Shown in pieces: positions 8,976 to 17,718 of a stretch of DNA of 64,000 nucleotides. Source of the DNA: Bradyrhizobium sp. MOS002 (GTDB lineage Bacteria; Pseudomonadota; Alphaproteobacteria; Rhizobiales; Xanthobacteraceae); assembly GCF_003020115.1 (NCBI RefSeq), contig NZ_PYFX01000004.1:124001-188000 (forward strand), given 5' to 3'. A program made the translations under genes and the position numbers. Below the pieces are notes generated by a model. That model was not told the DNA's origin. It worked only from the letters and a program-made list of their open reading frames with translations, and searched no databases. Within the stretch, counting starts at the first letter, position 1, and every line of letters begins with the position of its first letter.

Positions 8976-10253
8976 TCAGGCCGGTTCGCGGGTCAGGATC
9001 AGCGAGGCGTTCTGGCCGCCGAAGCCGAACGAGTTCGACATGACAGCGGTGACGCGGGCATCGCGTGCCTTGTTGCCGACGACGTCGAACAGGATCGTGG
9101 GATCCGGATTGTCATAGTTGATCGTCGGCGGGATGCGCTGATGCTCCAGCGTCAGCAGCGAGAAGATCGCCTCGACCGCGCCGGCGGCCGAGATCGTGTG
9201 GCCGACCATCGACTTGTTGGAGGTGACCGGAATCTTCGAGACGAGATCGCCGAACACGGCCGATGTCGTATTGTACTCCATCTTGTCGTTCTCGGGCGTC
9301 GCGGTGCCGTGCGCGTTGATGTGGTCGATCTGGTCCGGCGTCATGCCGGCATCGGCCAGTGTCTTGTTCATGCACCCGATGATCGGCTTGCCGTCGGGCG
9401 ACGAGCGGGTGCGATGGAAAGAATCGGTGAGCTCGCCGCAGCCGGCGATCACACCGAGGATTTTTGCGCCGCGCGCGGTGGCGGCTTCATAGCTTTCGAG
9501 CACCAGTGCACCCGCGCCTTCGGCCATGACAAAACCGTCGCGGTTCTTGGAGAAGGGACGGGAGGCCGCCTGCGGCGGGTCGTTCTGGGTCGACAGCGCC
9601 GAGAGCAGCGAGAAGCGCACCAGCGCCTCCGGATTCACGGTGCCGTCGGTCGCCACGCACAGCGCGGCATCGGTTTCGCCGCGGCGGATCGCCTCGACGC
9701 CGAGCTGGATCGAGGTCGCGCCCGAAGCGCAGGCCGTCGACAACGAGATCGGCGAGCCCTTGGTGCCGAAGGTCTCGGCGAGGTAGGCCGCGACCGAACC
9801 AAACATGAAGCGGTGGTGATAGGCGCTGTACTTGCCGCCGCCGGAGATGCGCAGCAGATCGTCGTAATTGAAGTCGGGCTTACCGACGGCGCGGCCGAGC
9901 TCGCGGCGCTGCGGCCATTCGACCTCGACTGGTGCGACCGCAAGGAAGAGAGGACCCGGGAAATCCGCCTTGGCGCCGATGCCGGCCTGGTCCAGCGCTT
10001 CCTGCGTCACCAGTTCGGCCATCCGCTCGGACAGGCCGGTGGAGGAGAACGGATCGACGCTGACGAAATCCACCGTGCCGGCCATCGTGGTTTTCAGGCC
10101 ATCGACCGGAAAGCGCGTGATGGTGCGGATGCCGGATTCGCCGGCGACGAGCTTCGCCCAATTGTCGGTCTTGCCGTTGCCGAGCGAGGTCATGATACCC
10201 ATGCCGGTGACGACGACGACGGGACGCCCGAGTTTGTCGCGTGGTGCAGTCAT
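8976..10253 (-). CDS. fabF1XL: beta-ketoacyl-ACP synthase for very-long-chain fatty acid (FabF1XL)
   Basis: A 425-residue condensing enzyme with the complete Cys-His-His triad: Cys175 in LSTACASGAT, His in NAHGTATPEND, and His in SMVGHTISAAG. It extends acyl chains on the special carrier AcpXL. The ATG at 10253 gives the usual start just before PVVVVTGMGIM; a longer frame upstream runs into a repeat and is rejected. It is transcribed with lpxXL (8-base gap) and is separated from fabF2XL by 99 bases that hold a palindromic repeat. Because the partner FabF2XL lacks catalytic residues, this protein probably supplies the active site of a heterodimer. Confidence 0.9.
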   Translation of the reverse strand: MTAPRDKLGRPVVVVTGMGIMTSLGNGKTDNWAKLVAGESGIRTITRFPVDGLKTTMAGTVDFVSVDPFSSTGLSERMAELVTQEALDQAGIGAKADFPGPLFLAVAPVEVEWPQRRELGRAVGKPDFNYDDLLRISGGGKYSAYHHRFMFGSVAAYLAETFGTKGSPISLSTACASGATSIQLGVEAIRRGETDAALCVATDGTVNPEALVRFSLLSALSTQNDPPQAASRPFSKNRDGFVMAEGAGALVLESYEAATARGAKILGVIAGCGELTDSFHRTRSSPDGKPIIGCMNKTLADAGMTPDQIDHINAHGTATPENDKMEYNTTSAVFGDLVSKIPVTSNKSMVGHTISAAGAVEAIFSLLTLEHQRIPPTINYDNPDPTILFDVVGNKARDARVTAVMSNSFGFGGQNASLILTREPA

Positions 10254-10272
10254 GTCGATCCCCGCTTGAGCT

Positions 10273-10322
10273 GGAGCATGATCCGAAAAAGCGTGACGCG
10301 GTTTTCCGAGAAAATCATGCCC
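10273..10322. repeat. RIME-like palindromic repeat inside the acpXL cluster
   Basis: GAGCATGAT followed by CCGAAAAAGCG, then GCGGTTTTCCGAG and ATCATGCCC, forms an imperfect inverted repeat. It resembles the rhizobial element with GAGCATGAT ends and a GCGGTTTTCCG centre. It fills most of the gap between fabF2XL and fabF1XL. Confidence 0.75.
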
Positions 10323-10352
10323 AAACAATAACCTGCCAAAGCGCAATGCGCT

Positions 10353-11558
10353 TTAGCTTACTGCCTCGACCAGCGCCATGCCTTCGCCGCGCCAGTGTCC
10401 GGCCCCCACCACCACAATCTGGGTGGGCGCTCCCTGCATTTCAATCTCGGTGCCCGTGGAATCGTTCGGCGGAAACAGCGCGCCGCGCGAGATCGACAGT
10501 GCGGCGAGCGCGATGCCGAGCGGGAATTGCGTCTCCATGGTGTGGCCGAACATCGTACCGGTCGAGCGCACCGGGAACTCGGCGTGGCCCTTCAGGAAGC
10601 CGCGCTCTTCCGATGTCGCCGGCTCCGCGCCGGTCGCACCGGATATGATCGCGCCCTTGCCGTCGCGCTTCGGCAGCTTCGCCCAAAGCTTCTCCAGCGT
10701 CGCGGCCATGTCGCCGGGGGTCTTGCGCCGGGCAAGGTCGGCAACGACACTCGACAGCTTCGCGAATGGCTTTGCGCCGCGCGCTTCCGCATGCGCCTTC
10801 GATTCCAGCACCAGGAACGCGCCAGCCGAGCCGAGCGCGAAGCCGGCGTGGTCCTTGCGCGCCCACACGGGTGCGAACTTGTCCTTGAGATTGAAATCGC
10901 CGAATTCGTAGAGGACCATCAGGTCCTTGCGCTCGCCATTGTGCGAGCCGCCGATCAATGCGATGTCGCTCTCGCCGGAGGCGATGCGCGACAATGCAAT
11001 GCGGGCGGCATCGGCGCCGGCAACCTCTTCACCCATGAAGGTGCGCGAGGTGCCGCCAATGCCGTGCACGATGGCGATGTTGCCGGCGAGGAGGTTGGAG
11101 AGCTGGGCCAGGAACAGCGTCGGCCTGAGATCGCTCATCAGCCGCTCGTTGAGGAAGCCGGGCGCGTTGGCGCCCTTGGCCTCGGCCGTGAGCACGCCGG
11201 TGTCGACGTTGAGATCGCGCTCGCCGCCGCCGGCGGCGACCACCATGTCGATCTTCGACAGGATGTCCTTGTTGCCCTTGATCCCGGCGGAGTCGAGCGC
11301 AAGCCCGGCCGCATAGGTGCCGATGCGCTGCCAGGCTTCCATCTGGCGCTGGTCGCCCTTCTTCGGGATCTGGCTGTCGAAGGTGACGGGCATCAGGGGG
11401 TGCACGATGTAGGGTGCAAAGCCCTTCTCGTCGACATTGATGCGCTTCTCCTGAAGCGCGGCCCAGTTGGCGTCCAGGCCCTCGCCGAGCGAGGTGGCCA
11501 GGCCAATGCCGGTGATCCAGACTTCCGTCTGGGCGGGCTTCGAAGCAGTCTCGGTCAT
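10353..11558 (-). CDS. fabF2XL: degenerate ketosynthase-like partner (FabF2XL)
   Basis: A 401-residue thiolase-fold condensing-enzyme homologue, the usual size for FabF. The whole protein contains no cysteine. The place of the nucleophile reads GIGGTSRTFMGEE, and the first catalytic His region reads SGATGAEPAT rather than NAHGTST. Only the second His region (TMFGHTMETQFP) is retained. It therefore cannot work as a Cys-dependent condensing enzyme alone. It resembles the chain-length-factor half of type II polyketide ketosynthase pairs. It starts inside the last codons of fabZXL (4-base overlap) and precedes fabF1XL, its likely partner in making the C26-C28 acyl chain for lipid A. Confidence 0.85.
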   Translation of the reverse strand: MTETASKPAQTEVWITGIGLATSLGEGLDANWAALQEKRINVDEKGFAPYIVHPLMPVTFDSQIPKKGDQRQMEAWQRIGTYAAGLALDSAGIKGNKDILSKIDMVVAAGGGERDLNVDTGVLTAEAKGANAPGFLNERLMSDLRPTLFLAQLSNLLAGNIAIVHGIGGTSRTFMGEEVAGADAARIALSRIASGESDIALIGGSHNGERKDLMVLYEFGDFNLKDKFAPVWARKDHAGFALGSAGAFLVLESKAHAEARGAKPFAKLSSVVADLARRKTPGDMAATLEKLWAKLPKRDGKGAIISGATGAEPATSEERGFLKGHAEFPVRSTGTMFGHTMETQFPLGIALAALSISRGALFPPNDSTGTEIEMQGAPTQIVVVGAGHWRGEGMALVEAVS

Positions 11559-12025
11559 GGCGATACGGCCTGTTGCGGAAAGCCGACGCGTTTGGCAATC
11601 GCGTCCATATGGGAGCGCATATCCGCATTGGGGAAGGGAATCTGCGTGAAGGTCAGTGTCGAATTCGCACGCAGCTTGCCGCCGACCTTGATCTTGGCTT
11701 CGGTCACGGCGTAGCCCGAGCCCTGATGGGCCAGGCTCGCCTCGATGCTCATGAGATCGCCGGGGAAGACCGAGCCGCGGACCTTTGCCTCCTTGACGGC
11801 GGCCAGGATCGGCATGCGCTCGAATTTGAGCACGCCAAGCTGAAGCCAGCCCGAGGCCTGCGCCATCGATTCGATCAGGAGCACGCCGGGCATCAGGGGA
11901 TAGCCCGGGAAGTGCCCCTCGAAGATGGTGCTCTCCATCGGGACCTGAGCCTCGACGACAATCGTCTTCGCGTCGACGTTGAGGTCGACGACGCGATCTA
12001 TCATGTGGAAGTATTCGAGTTGCAT
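11555..12025 (-). CDS. fabZXL: 3-hydroxyacyl-ACP dehydratase of the very-long-chain fatty acid cluster
   Basis: A 156-residue hot-dog fold dehydratase like FabZ/FabA. The catalytic His38 lies in EGHFPGYPLMPG and the catalytic Glu52 in LLIESMAQASGW. It removes water from 3-hydroxyacyl-AcpXL during chain elongation in the cytoplasm. The ATG at 12025 (MQLEYFHMIDRV) gives the usual short N-terminus. The gene begins 10 bases after acpXL and overlaps fabF2XL by 4 bases, so it belongs to one operon. Confidence 0.88.
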   Translation of the reverse strand: MQLEYFHMIDRVVDLNVDAKTIVVEAQVPMESTIFEGHFPGYPLMPGVLLIESMAQASGWLQLGVLKFERMPILAAVKEAKVRGSVFPGDLMSIEASLAHQGSGYAVTEAKIKVGGKLRANSTLTFTQIPFPNADMRSHMDAIAKRVGFPQQAVSP

Positions 12026-12035
12026 GACCGCGCGC

Positions 12036-12323
12036 TTAGGCGCTCGCGCCCTTGGCCGCAACCAGTTCGTCGATGCGGGCGCACAGGTTTTTCAGCACGA
12101 AATACTGCTCGGTGGTCGCTTTGCCGTCGTTGACCTCCTGGGTCCATTTTTCCAGCGGCAGCTTGATACCGAACTGCTTGTCGATCGCGAACGCGATGTC
12201 CAGGAAATCGAGGCTGTCGATGCCGAGGTCATCGATGGCGTGGCTATCCGGCGTGATCGTGTCGCGCGGGATGTCGCAGGTTTCAGCGATGATCGTAGCG
12301 ACCTGATCGAATGTGGAGGACAT
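12036..12323 (-). CDS. acpXL: acyl carrier protein for very-long-chain lipid A fatty acid (AcpXL)
   Basis: A 95-residue acidic carrier protein. The phosphopantetheine attachment site is Ser37 in [12 protein letters not shown]. The extended C-terminal region after the core ([33 protein letters not shown]) is typical of AcpXL and makes it longer than the housekeeping ACP. It carries the growing C26-C28 chain used by LpxXL. The ATG at 12323 is preceded on its strand by a short purine-rich stretch. It is the first gene of the minus-strand cluster, so the promoter should lie in 12324-12586. Confidence 0.93.
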   Translation of the reverse strand: MSSTFDQVATIIAETCDIPRDTITPDSHAIDDLGIDSLDFLDIAFAIDKQFGIKLPLEKWTQEVNDGKATTEQYFVLKNLCARIDELVAAKGASA

Positions 12324-12586
12324 CACTAAGCCTTTGATAGATTGCGGATATTTGTCAGATTGTCCAGAGTGGAACGGTGGGTGGGCATCGCGCCCCGATG
12401 ACGCCCTCAACCCCCCTCTGGCCGGGTCGAGAGCCCGTATATCGGAGCGCCGCCCTGAGTTCAATGGAGCCGGCGAGTGTGGGGACAGGGCTGGCGATGC
12501 CCGGTTGAGCCGTTTCCGCCGAAGGACCGTCGGCGGGCCTCGCCAGACGTCTTGCTAGCAGATGTCTTGCCTACCAGATGTGTTGC
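12324..12586. other. intergenic region upstream of acpXL
   Basis: About 263 bases expected to carry the acpXL operon promoter on the minus strand. Near 12545-12590 the short phrase AGATGT-CTTGCCTA-CCAGATGT occurs as a small direct repeat. No confident promoter or operator could be assigned. Confidence 0.3.
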
Positions 12587-12928
12587 CTAGATGTGCGGCG
12601 TCGTGATCTTGACGCAGTCGCGGCGGCCCATCAGCACGCAATCCTGGGTCCGGCGCAGGTCGGCGATGCTCACCGCGAGCCAGATCCCGATCGCGGTCAG
12701 TGCGATGGTGAAGGCCAGCGCCGCGATGTTGGCGAGCATGCGATGGCGGAAATCGTCCGGTCCAGTGCGGGGCTGCTCGTAGCGCGACAGGTCGAGCGGC
12801 TCGGGCGCGACGCGCAATTGCTGCACGGTACCGTTGCCGCGGTAGCCCGTCGGGGAAGGCGAGGTGCGCGGCCTGAACTGGACCACCCGGTGCTCGTCAT
12901 CCGAGCTTATGGGCCGCTGGGTTGTCAT
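12587..12928 (-). CDS. small single-pass membrane protein, unknown function
   Basis: A 113-residue protein with a polar, Arg-rich N-terminal half (residues 1-65) and one strong membrane helix near residues 67-87 (IAALAFTIALTAIGIWLAVSI). A short tail with two cysteines (TQDCVLMGRRDCVKI) follows and could be disulfide-bonded if outside the cytoplasm. No domain was recognised. It is transcribed away from the ParB-like gene. Confidence 0.6.
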   Translation of the reverse strand: MTTQRPISSDDEHRVVQFRPRTSPSPTGYRGNGTVQQLRVAPEPLDLSRYEQPRTGPDDFRHRMLANIAALAFTIALTAIGIWLAVSIADLRRTQDCVLMGRRDCVKITTPHI

Positions 12929-13199
12929 GGTGCAGGGATCACTCCGAAGCAGCGATTTTAGATAGCATACGTGGTCAACGCGTTGCAGAAAATCTTCTCA
13001 ACGCGCACGTGCATTGCGCGTACGCACTATCCTGCAGGGCTGCGGACGAATGACCGCGGAACCCGAGGTCGTGCCGGGCATGCAGAGGGTGCGATGCAAT
13101 AATCTCCGCTGAGCCGAATGCATTTGCCGGCGCGATGCCCGTGGCATAGTTCAGGGAACCTGACCACGCTGTTGCAACCATGTGAAGGGCCTGTCGACC

Positions 13200-13823
13200 A
13201 TGACCAATACGCGCGAACCGAGAGTGCATCCGGTGTCGATCCTGTCGCTGCGGCCGACGCAGATGACCGTCGGGATGCGCGAGGTCAAGGAGAAGCGCAA
13301 GCGCTGGCGCGAGCACGACAAGAAGAAGCAGGCCGATCTGCTCGGCAAGCATATGATCCCCGTCGTGCACGGCCCCGACGAGCGCTATTACGTGATCGAC
13401 CATCATCATCTCGGTCGCGCGCTGCACGACGAGGGCGTCAAGGAGGTGCTGGTCACCATTGTCGGCGATCTCAGGATGGTCGAACGCGAAGCGTTCTGGG
13501 GCGTGATGGACAACAAGCGCTGGGTCTATCCCTACGACGCCAAGGGCGAACGGCGACCGTTCCGCGATTTGCCCAAATCAGTCGTCGATCTCAAGGACGA
13601 TCCTTTCCGGAGCCTTGCCGGCGAGCTGCGCCGCATGGGCGGCTTCGCCAAGGACACCACGCCGTTCTCCGAATTCCTGTGGGCCGATTATCTGCGCCGG
13701 AAGCTGTCGCGCAAGGCCGTGGATGCCAATTTCGACAAGGCGCTCGAGAAGGCGATGTCCTCAGCCAAGAGCAAGGACGCGATCTATCTGCCCGGCTGGT
13801 GCGGTCCGGCGGACGATGATTAG
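13200..13823 (+). CDS. ParB-like protein (ParBc_2 type)
   Basis: A 207-residue basic protein that I place in the ParB-like nuclease/partition superfamily. The N-terminal part has the ParB-type order: a first strand VHPVSILSLRPTQMTVG, a helix rich in Lys/Arg/Glu (residues 27-48), then the HMIPVVHGPDERYYVIDHHHLGRAL segment, in which the ligand-facing strand is followed by a His-rich helix start. The rest, with a conserved-looking FWGVMDNKRWVYPYD stretch, is not a known DNA-binding helix-turn-helix, so it is not a chromosomal ParB. Start chosen at the ATG at 13200; an in-frame GTG lies 18 bases upstream. Biological role unknown. Confidence 0.7.
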   Translation: MTNTREPRVHPVSILSLRPTQMTVGMREVKEKRKRWREHDKKKQADLLGKHMIPVVHGPDERYYVIDHHHLGRALHDEGVKEVLVTIVGDLRMVEREAFWGVMDNKRWVYPYDAKGERRPFRDLPKSVVDLKDDPFRSLAGELRRMGGFAKDTTPFSEFLWADYLRRKLSRKAVDANFDKALEKAMSSAKSKDAIYLPGWCGPADDD

Positions 13824-13974
13824 GCGCAACGCTCACGTCAGTACGGCATGCGACCCCGCAAACCGGATCTGATCACGACCTCTTGAGCGAAACCATCTTC
13901 CGTCCGCGCGAAGCAGTGCTGAAACAAAGCCGGTGCCATCTGTTGGAGTTGTCGAACTCACACAGGAGGCCGAA

Positions 13975-14118
13975 ATGCGCCGTCTGGTTTTCGCCGTTGC
14001 CCTGCTCGTGGTCGCTTCAGCCGGGATATCGGCATCGTTCGCTGCAGTTCACCATGCCAAGGCATTGACGTTTTCAGAGCGCTTTGCCCCGGCGCTCGAG
14101 TTGATGGCGAAGCGCTAG
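13975..14118 (+). CDS. short secreted or membrane-anchored peptide (47 residues)
   Basis: A 47-residue protein with a clear AGGAGG site 7 bases before the ATG. Residues 1-22 form a signal-type hydrophobic segment (RRLVFAVALLVVASAGISASFA), then a short tail ending in ALELMAKR. It has no recognisable domain. It faces the convergent unknown gene at 14136-15074. Confidence 0.55.
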   Translation: MRRLVFAVALLVVASAGISASFAAVHHAKALTFSERFAPALELMAKR

Positions 14119-14135
14119 TCCGGATTCGCGCCAGT

Positions 14136-15074
14136 TCAACCAGCAGCGTCGCGATCGATTTTGCGCAACCGCACAAAGGCGGCCCAGGCCCGCGGATAAT
14201 CCTTGTCCGCGGGATCAATCGCAAGTAGCGCGCGGCATGCTTCCTTGATCTCCTCAGGCGAAGGACGCTTAGCCGGAACGCCAGATGAGTTGGCTTCCTC
14301 CAAGCGATGCTCGACATCCTTCGCGAAAGCCAGGGCCTCGGCGCTCGTCCGCTTCTGCGCCGATTTAGCCAGCGGATGGTCCGAGGTGAAACTCGGCCAT
14401 GCGGCCGGCGGCTGATCGACACGCCACGTCAGTTCATCTGCCCGTCGCGCCTCCACGCCCGAACTTGAATGCTGTGCTGCCGGCCGTCCTGCCCCTGCTG
14501 AGGCTGCCGAACCCGATAAGCCGGCCGATCTCTGCGGGACCGCTGAACCTGGCGCGATCGCCGCTGTCTGTCCGGCCAGCTGGCCAAGCTGTTGTTCCAT
14601 CGTTCCGCCGCTGGACTTGGGGATGATTTTTTCGACGGTCTTGATCATCGACAGCGCGCCTGGCGATATGAGTGTGTTCTGGTCGGCAATTTTTTCATCG
14701 TCCGCACTTGGGCAGGGCTTGTAAGGAGAGCGCTGCGACGTTATCCGCCCACCGTCGTCGATACGGGCAAAATCGATCGCGACGGTGTAAACGAACGCTG
14801 CCTCGACATACTGCCTCTCCTTGTCCATCGCCTTTACGGAGCCGCATACGTATTTTGCCTGATCTGCATCGATCGTTCGCAGGCCGTTGAAGTGAGCTGA
14901 ATTCGGCGCAAGGAGGACGCGCAAAACGGCAGCCCGCGCCTTGCCATGCTCCGATTCGAACATGCTCCGTATCTCGTTCGCATTGATGATTTCGGGCTGA
15001 TAGTTCCATGCGTATCCGGCCGCGAAGAATGCCGTGCCAATACAGGTCGCGATAACAAATGCCCGCACGTTCAT
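14136..15074 (-). CDS. signal-anchored protein of unknown function
   Basis: A 312-residue protein with an N-terminal membrane anchor or signal (residues 4-24, AFVIATCIGTAFFAAGYAW). A globular part with two Cys residues (YVCGSVKAM and PYKPCPSADD) covers residues 40-130. A low-complexity Gly/Ser/Ala linker occupies about residues 165-210, and a charged helical C-terminus includes the EEIKEACRALLAIDP segment. The architecture suggests an exported two-part protein. No family was recognised. Confidence 0.55.
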   Translation of the reverse strand: MNVRAFVIATCIGTAFFAAGYAWNYQPEIINANEIRSMFESEHGKARAAVLRVLLAPNSAHFNGLRTIDADQAKYVCGSVKAMDKERQYVEAAFVYTVAIDFARIDDGGRITSQRSPYKPCPSADDEKIADQNTLISPGALSMIKTVEKIIPKSSGGTMEQQLGQLAGQTAAIAPGSAVPQRSAGLSGSAASAGAGRPAAQHSSSGVEARRADELTWRVDQPPAAWPSFTSDHPLAKSAQKRTSAEALAFAKDVEHRLEEANSSGVPAKRPSPEEIKEACRALLAIDPADKDYPRAWAAFVRLRKIDRDAAG

Positions 15075-15199
15075 GAGAGGCCCTCAACAGGCACGACTCA
15101 TCCGCGTCTCCAGTGACGGAAACCGCGCAAGTTGTGCCAAAGCGTTGTGCTAGTTGAGGGTGAGATTCTTAATTAAACGTGTGCGATTGCGAAAACACA

Positions 15200-15222
15200 G
15201 AGTTCCCGTCAAACGGGAACTC
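15200..15222. terminator. perfect 10-bp hairpin
   Basis: GAGTTCCCGT and ACGGGAACTC are perfect arms around a 3-base loop. It lies upstream of the minus-strand gene at 14136-15074 and downstream of the minus-strand AhpD-like gene at 15273-15851, so it is well placed to end the AhpD transcript. There is no long T-run after the stem. Confidence 0.5.
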
Positions 15223-15272
15223 ATCCGCTCCATTTGTCGGCGGCGCGTTTCTTCCGCGCTCGCCGCGGTCGG

Positions 15273-15851
15273 TCATTTCTTCGGCAGCCGTCCCATCAGA
15301 TAGAATTCGTCATTCGGGCGCATGCCGGTGAAATTCGCCAGCCGGTTTGATAATGCGAAGAAGGCGGAGATTGCGGCGATGTCCCAGATGTCGTCGTCGC
15401 TGAAGCCATGCGGCGCGAGCGCGGTGAAATCGTCCTCGGAAATCCGCTGCGCATCGGCCGAGACCTTCATCGCGAAGTCGAGCATCGCCTTTTGCCGCGG
15501 CGTGATGTCGGCCTTGCGGTAGTTCGTCGCGACCTGGTCCGCGATCAGCGGGTTCTTGGCGCGGATGCGCAGGATCGCGCCATGCGCAATCACGCAATAC
15601 TGGCACTGATTGGCTGCCGAGGTCGCGACCACGATCATCTCGCGCTCGGCCTTGGTGAGGCCGCCGTCCTTCTCCATCAGCGCGTCGTGATAGGCGAAGA
15701 AGGCGCGGAACTCGTCCGGGCGGTAGGCGAGAGTCAAAAACACGTTCGGCACGAAGCCGCTCTTCTCCTGCACGGCGAGGAGACGTGTGCGGATGTCGTC
15801 AGGGAGCGCATCGAGGGCGGGAGCGGGGAAGCGTTGAGCGGGCGTTGTCAT
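15273..15851 (-). CDS. AhpD-like peroxidase-related protein (carboxymuconolactone decarboxylase fold)
   Basis: A protein of about 192 residues with the AhpD core motif ANQCQYCVIAHGAILR, whose CxxC pair and downstream His form the redox-active site of alkylhydroperoxidase D-type proteins. The flanking helices and the DITPRQKAMLDFAMKVS stretch match the peroxidase-related subfamily. It probably reduces peroxides using a dithiol partner. Several in-frame starts exist (15908, 15857, 15851); 15851 gives the normal N-terminus MTTPAQRFPAP, but no start has a strong ribosome site. Confidence 0.85.
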   Translation of the reverse strand: MTTPAQRFPAPALDALPDDIRTRLLAVQEKSGFVPNVFLTLAYRPDEFRAFFAYHDALMEKDGGLTKAEREMIVVATSAANQCQYCVIAHGAILRIRAKNPLIADQVATNYRKADITPRQKAMLDFAMKVSADAQRISEDDFTALAPHGFSDDDIWDIAAISAFFALSNRLANFTGMRPNDEFYLMGRLPKK

Positions 15852-15954
15852 GAGCATGGATTCCGGCTTGGGGCCGGCAACCATAGTCGATGCCGGTGCC
15901 TTGCTCAACGTGACGTCAGGCTCGCAATGCCGGGGCTGGAAAACGAGCGTTGCT

Positions 15955-17718
15955 TTACCGCAGCGGCTTCTTCAGCAGCGAGAAGCGGTCCGGATCCAGT
16001 CCCATCGACGGTTGCAGCATCGGGGCTTCGACGTTGGAGAGCGTCTTCGCGGGCGGCACCGAGAACACCGGATCGTTCGGAACGTCGCGCTGCGAGGTGG
16101 CACCGCGCCAGCGCTCGAGCACGGCGCCGACGAAATGCATGTCGTGACCGGAGGTGACGGACGGCACGCTGCTGATGGTGGCTTCGCCGCGCGGCAATTG
16201 ATGCGGCGGGACCTCTTTGAAGCGCAGCCGCGTCGGCAGCGCGACACCTTCGCCGAATGCCAGCACTTCGCGGGTGCCGAGCGAGGGCACGAACGAGAGC
16301 AGGTTCGCGGCCGCATCGGACACCGCGGCGCGCAGCAGCGCCTGGTCGCGCTCGTTGGCAAGACGCATCGTGAACAGCGTGTTGCACTGGGAGATGATGG
16401 TGGCGTCGAGCTCGGCCGGACGCTGGGTGATGAGGCCGAGATAGACGCCGTATTTGCGGCCTTCCTTGGCGATGCGCGACACCGCCTTGCGGGTCGGCCC
16501 GAAGCCCACGTTGCGATCGGCGGAGGCGTAGCGATGAGCCTCTTCGCAGACGAACAGCATCGGCGAAACGCCGTCGCTCCACAGGCCGAAGTCGAAGGCC
16601 ATGCGGCAGAGCACCGAGACGACGGAATCGATGACCTCGGCCGGGAAGCCGGCGAGCTGCATCACCGTCATCGGCTTGCCGTTGGCCGGCAGGCGGAACA
16701 GATGGCTGATCACCTCGGCCATGGTGTCACCGCCGACATTGGCGTTGTCGAACATGAAGGCGTAGCGCGGGTCGTTGCGGACGGCCTCGATGCGGGAGAT
16801 CAGCTTGTGATAGATGATGCGCGAGGAGCGGTTCTCGAGCTTGCCCATGCGCTCGTCGATCAGCGACATCAGATCGACCAGGCGATAGGGCACCGGCGTG
16901 TCGACGGTATAACCGATCTGCTTTGGATCGATGCGCTTCAGGCCAATGCGGTCGGCGTTCTGGTACTGAGTGTAGACGCCCTTGGCGAGCGGAATGACCT
17001 CGGCGAGGACGTCGAGCTCCTCCGGTACGCCGGCGCGGCCGCCGAACAGCACGTCAACGATTTCCTCGAAATTGAACAGCCAGAACGGCAGTTTCAGATT
17101 GCGCGGGTTGAGCACCAGCGCGCGGTCGCCGAAGCAGCGGCCATATTCGTTGTGCACATCGAGCAGGAAGATGCGCAGGTTCGGGCGTGCCTTGAGGATC
17201 TCGTTGAGCAGGAGCGACACACCGGTCGATTTGCCGACGCCGGTCGATCCCAGCACCGCAAAGTGCTTGGAGAGCATTTCCTCGATGTCGACATAGGCGA
17301 TGACGGATGGGTCCTGCTGAAGGAAGCCGACATTGATCTGGTCGGAGCCGGTCGGCGCGTAGATCGTGCGCAGCTCCTGGCTCGTGATCAGGTCGACGGA
17401 ATCCCCGATAGTCGGATAGTTGGTGACGCCGCGCTGGAATTTGGCCTTGCCTGCGGCATTGAGGATTTCGCCCAGCAGGTCGACCGAGGCGATGGCGATC
17501 AAATTGTCGGTGCTCGACAGGTTTTCGCAGGACACCTCGGTGATCATCGCGACGATGACCGAACTGGCGCAGCGGATGCTGACGAAGCGGCCGACGGTTG
17601 CCCGCACTTCCGAGACTGGCATCCGGCTTTCAGCCAGCAGGCCGACCCGGGCGAGCGATCCGCGAACCGAAATCACGCGTCCAAAAGATGTCACAATGAA
17701 TGAACCTGACAAGAGCAA
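15955..17718 (-). CDS. HerA/FtsK-like ATPase (DUF87 family)
   Basis: A 587-residue ATPase. An N-terminal beta-barrel of the HAS type (residues about 1-130) is followed by a Walker A motif LGSTGVGKST near residue 157. A Walker B-like FLLDVHNEYG lies near residue 187 and an LFVCEEAHRYA helicase-type acidic motif near residue 395. The LITQRPAELD and FTMRLANERDQALL segments are typical of HerA hexameric DNA translocases. HerA usually works with the NurA nuclease in DNA end resection, but no nurA is nearby. The start is uncertain: TTG at 17716-17718 or the in-frame GTG eight codons later. Confidence 0.85.
   Translation of the reverse strand: MLLSGSFIVTSFGRVISVRGSLARVGLLAESRMPVSEVRATVGRFVSIRCASSVIVAMITEVSCENLSSTDNLIAIASVDLLGEILNAAGKAKFQRGVTNYPTIGDSVDLITSQELRTIYAPTGSDQINVGFLQQDPSVIAYVDIEEMLSKHFAVLGSTGVGKSTGVSLLLNEILKARPNLRIFLLDVHNEYGRCFGDRALVLNPRNLKLPFWLFNFEEIVDVLFGGRAGVPEELDVLAEVIPLAKGVYTQYQNADRIGLKRIDPKQIGYTVDTPVPYRLVDLMSLIDERMGKLENRSSRIIYHKLISRIEAVRNDPRYAFMFDNANVGGDTMAEVISHLFRLPANGKPMTVMQLAGFPAEVIDSVVSVLCRMAFDFGLWSDGVSPMLFVCEEAHRYASADRNVGFGPTRKAVSRIAKEGRKYGVYLGLITQRPAELDATIISQCNTLFTMRLANERDQALLRAAVSDAAANLLSFVPSLGTREVLAFGEGVALPTRLRFKEVPPHQLPRGEATISSVPSVTSGHDMHFVGAVLERWRGATSQRDVPNDPVFSVPPAKTLSNVEAPMLQPSMGLDPDRFSLLKKPLR

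Noticed and set aside
15850..17703. 617-codon plus-strand open frame over the HerA-like gene
   Set aside because: The minus-strand protein has Walker motifs; the plus-strand translation is His/Asp-rich with no domain.
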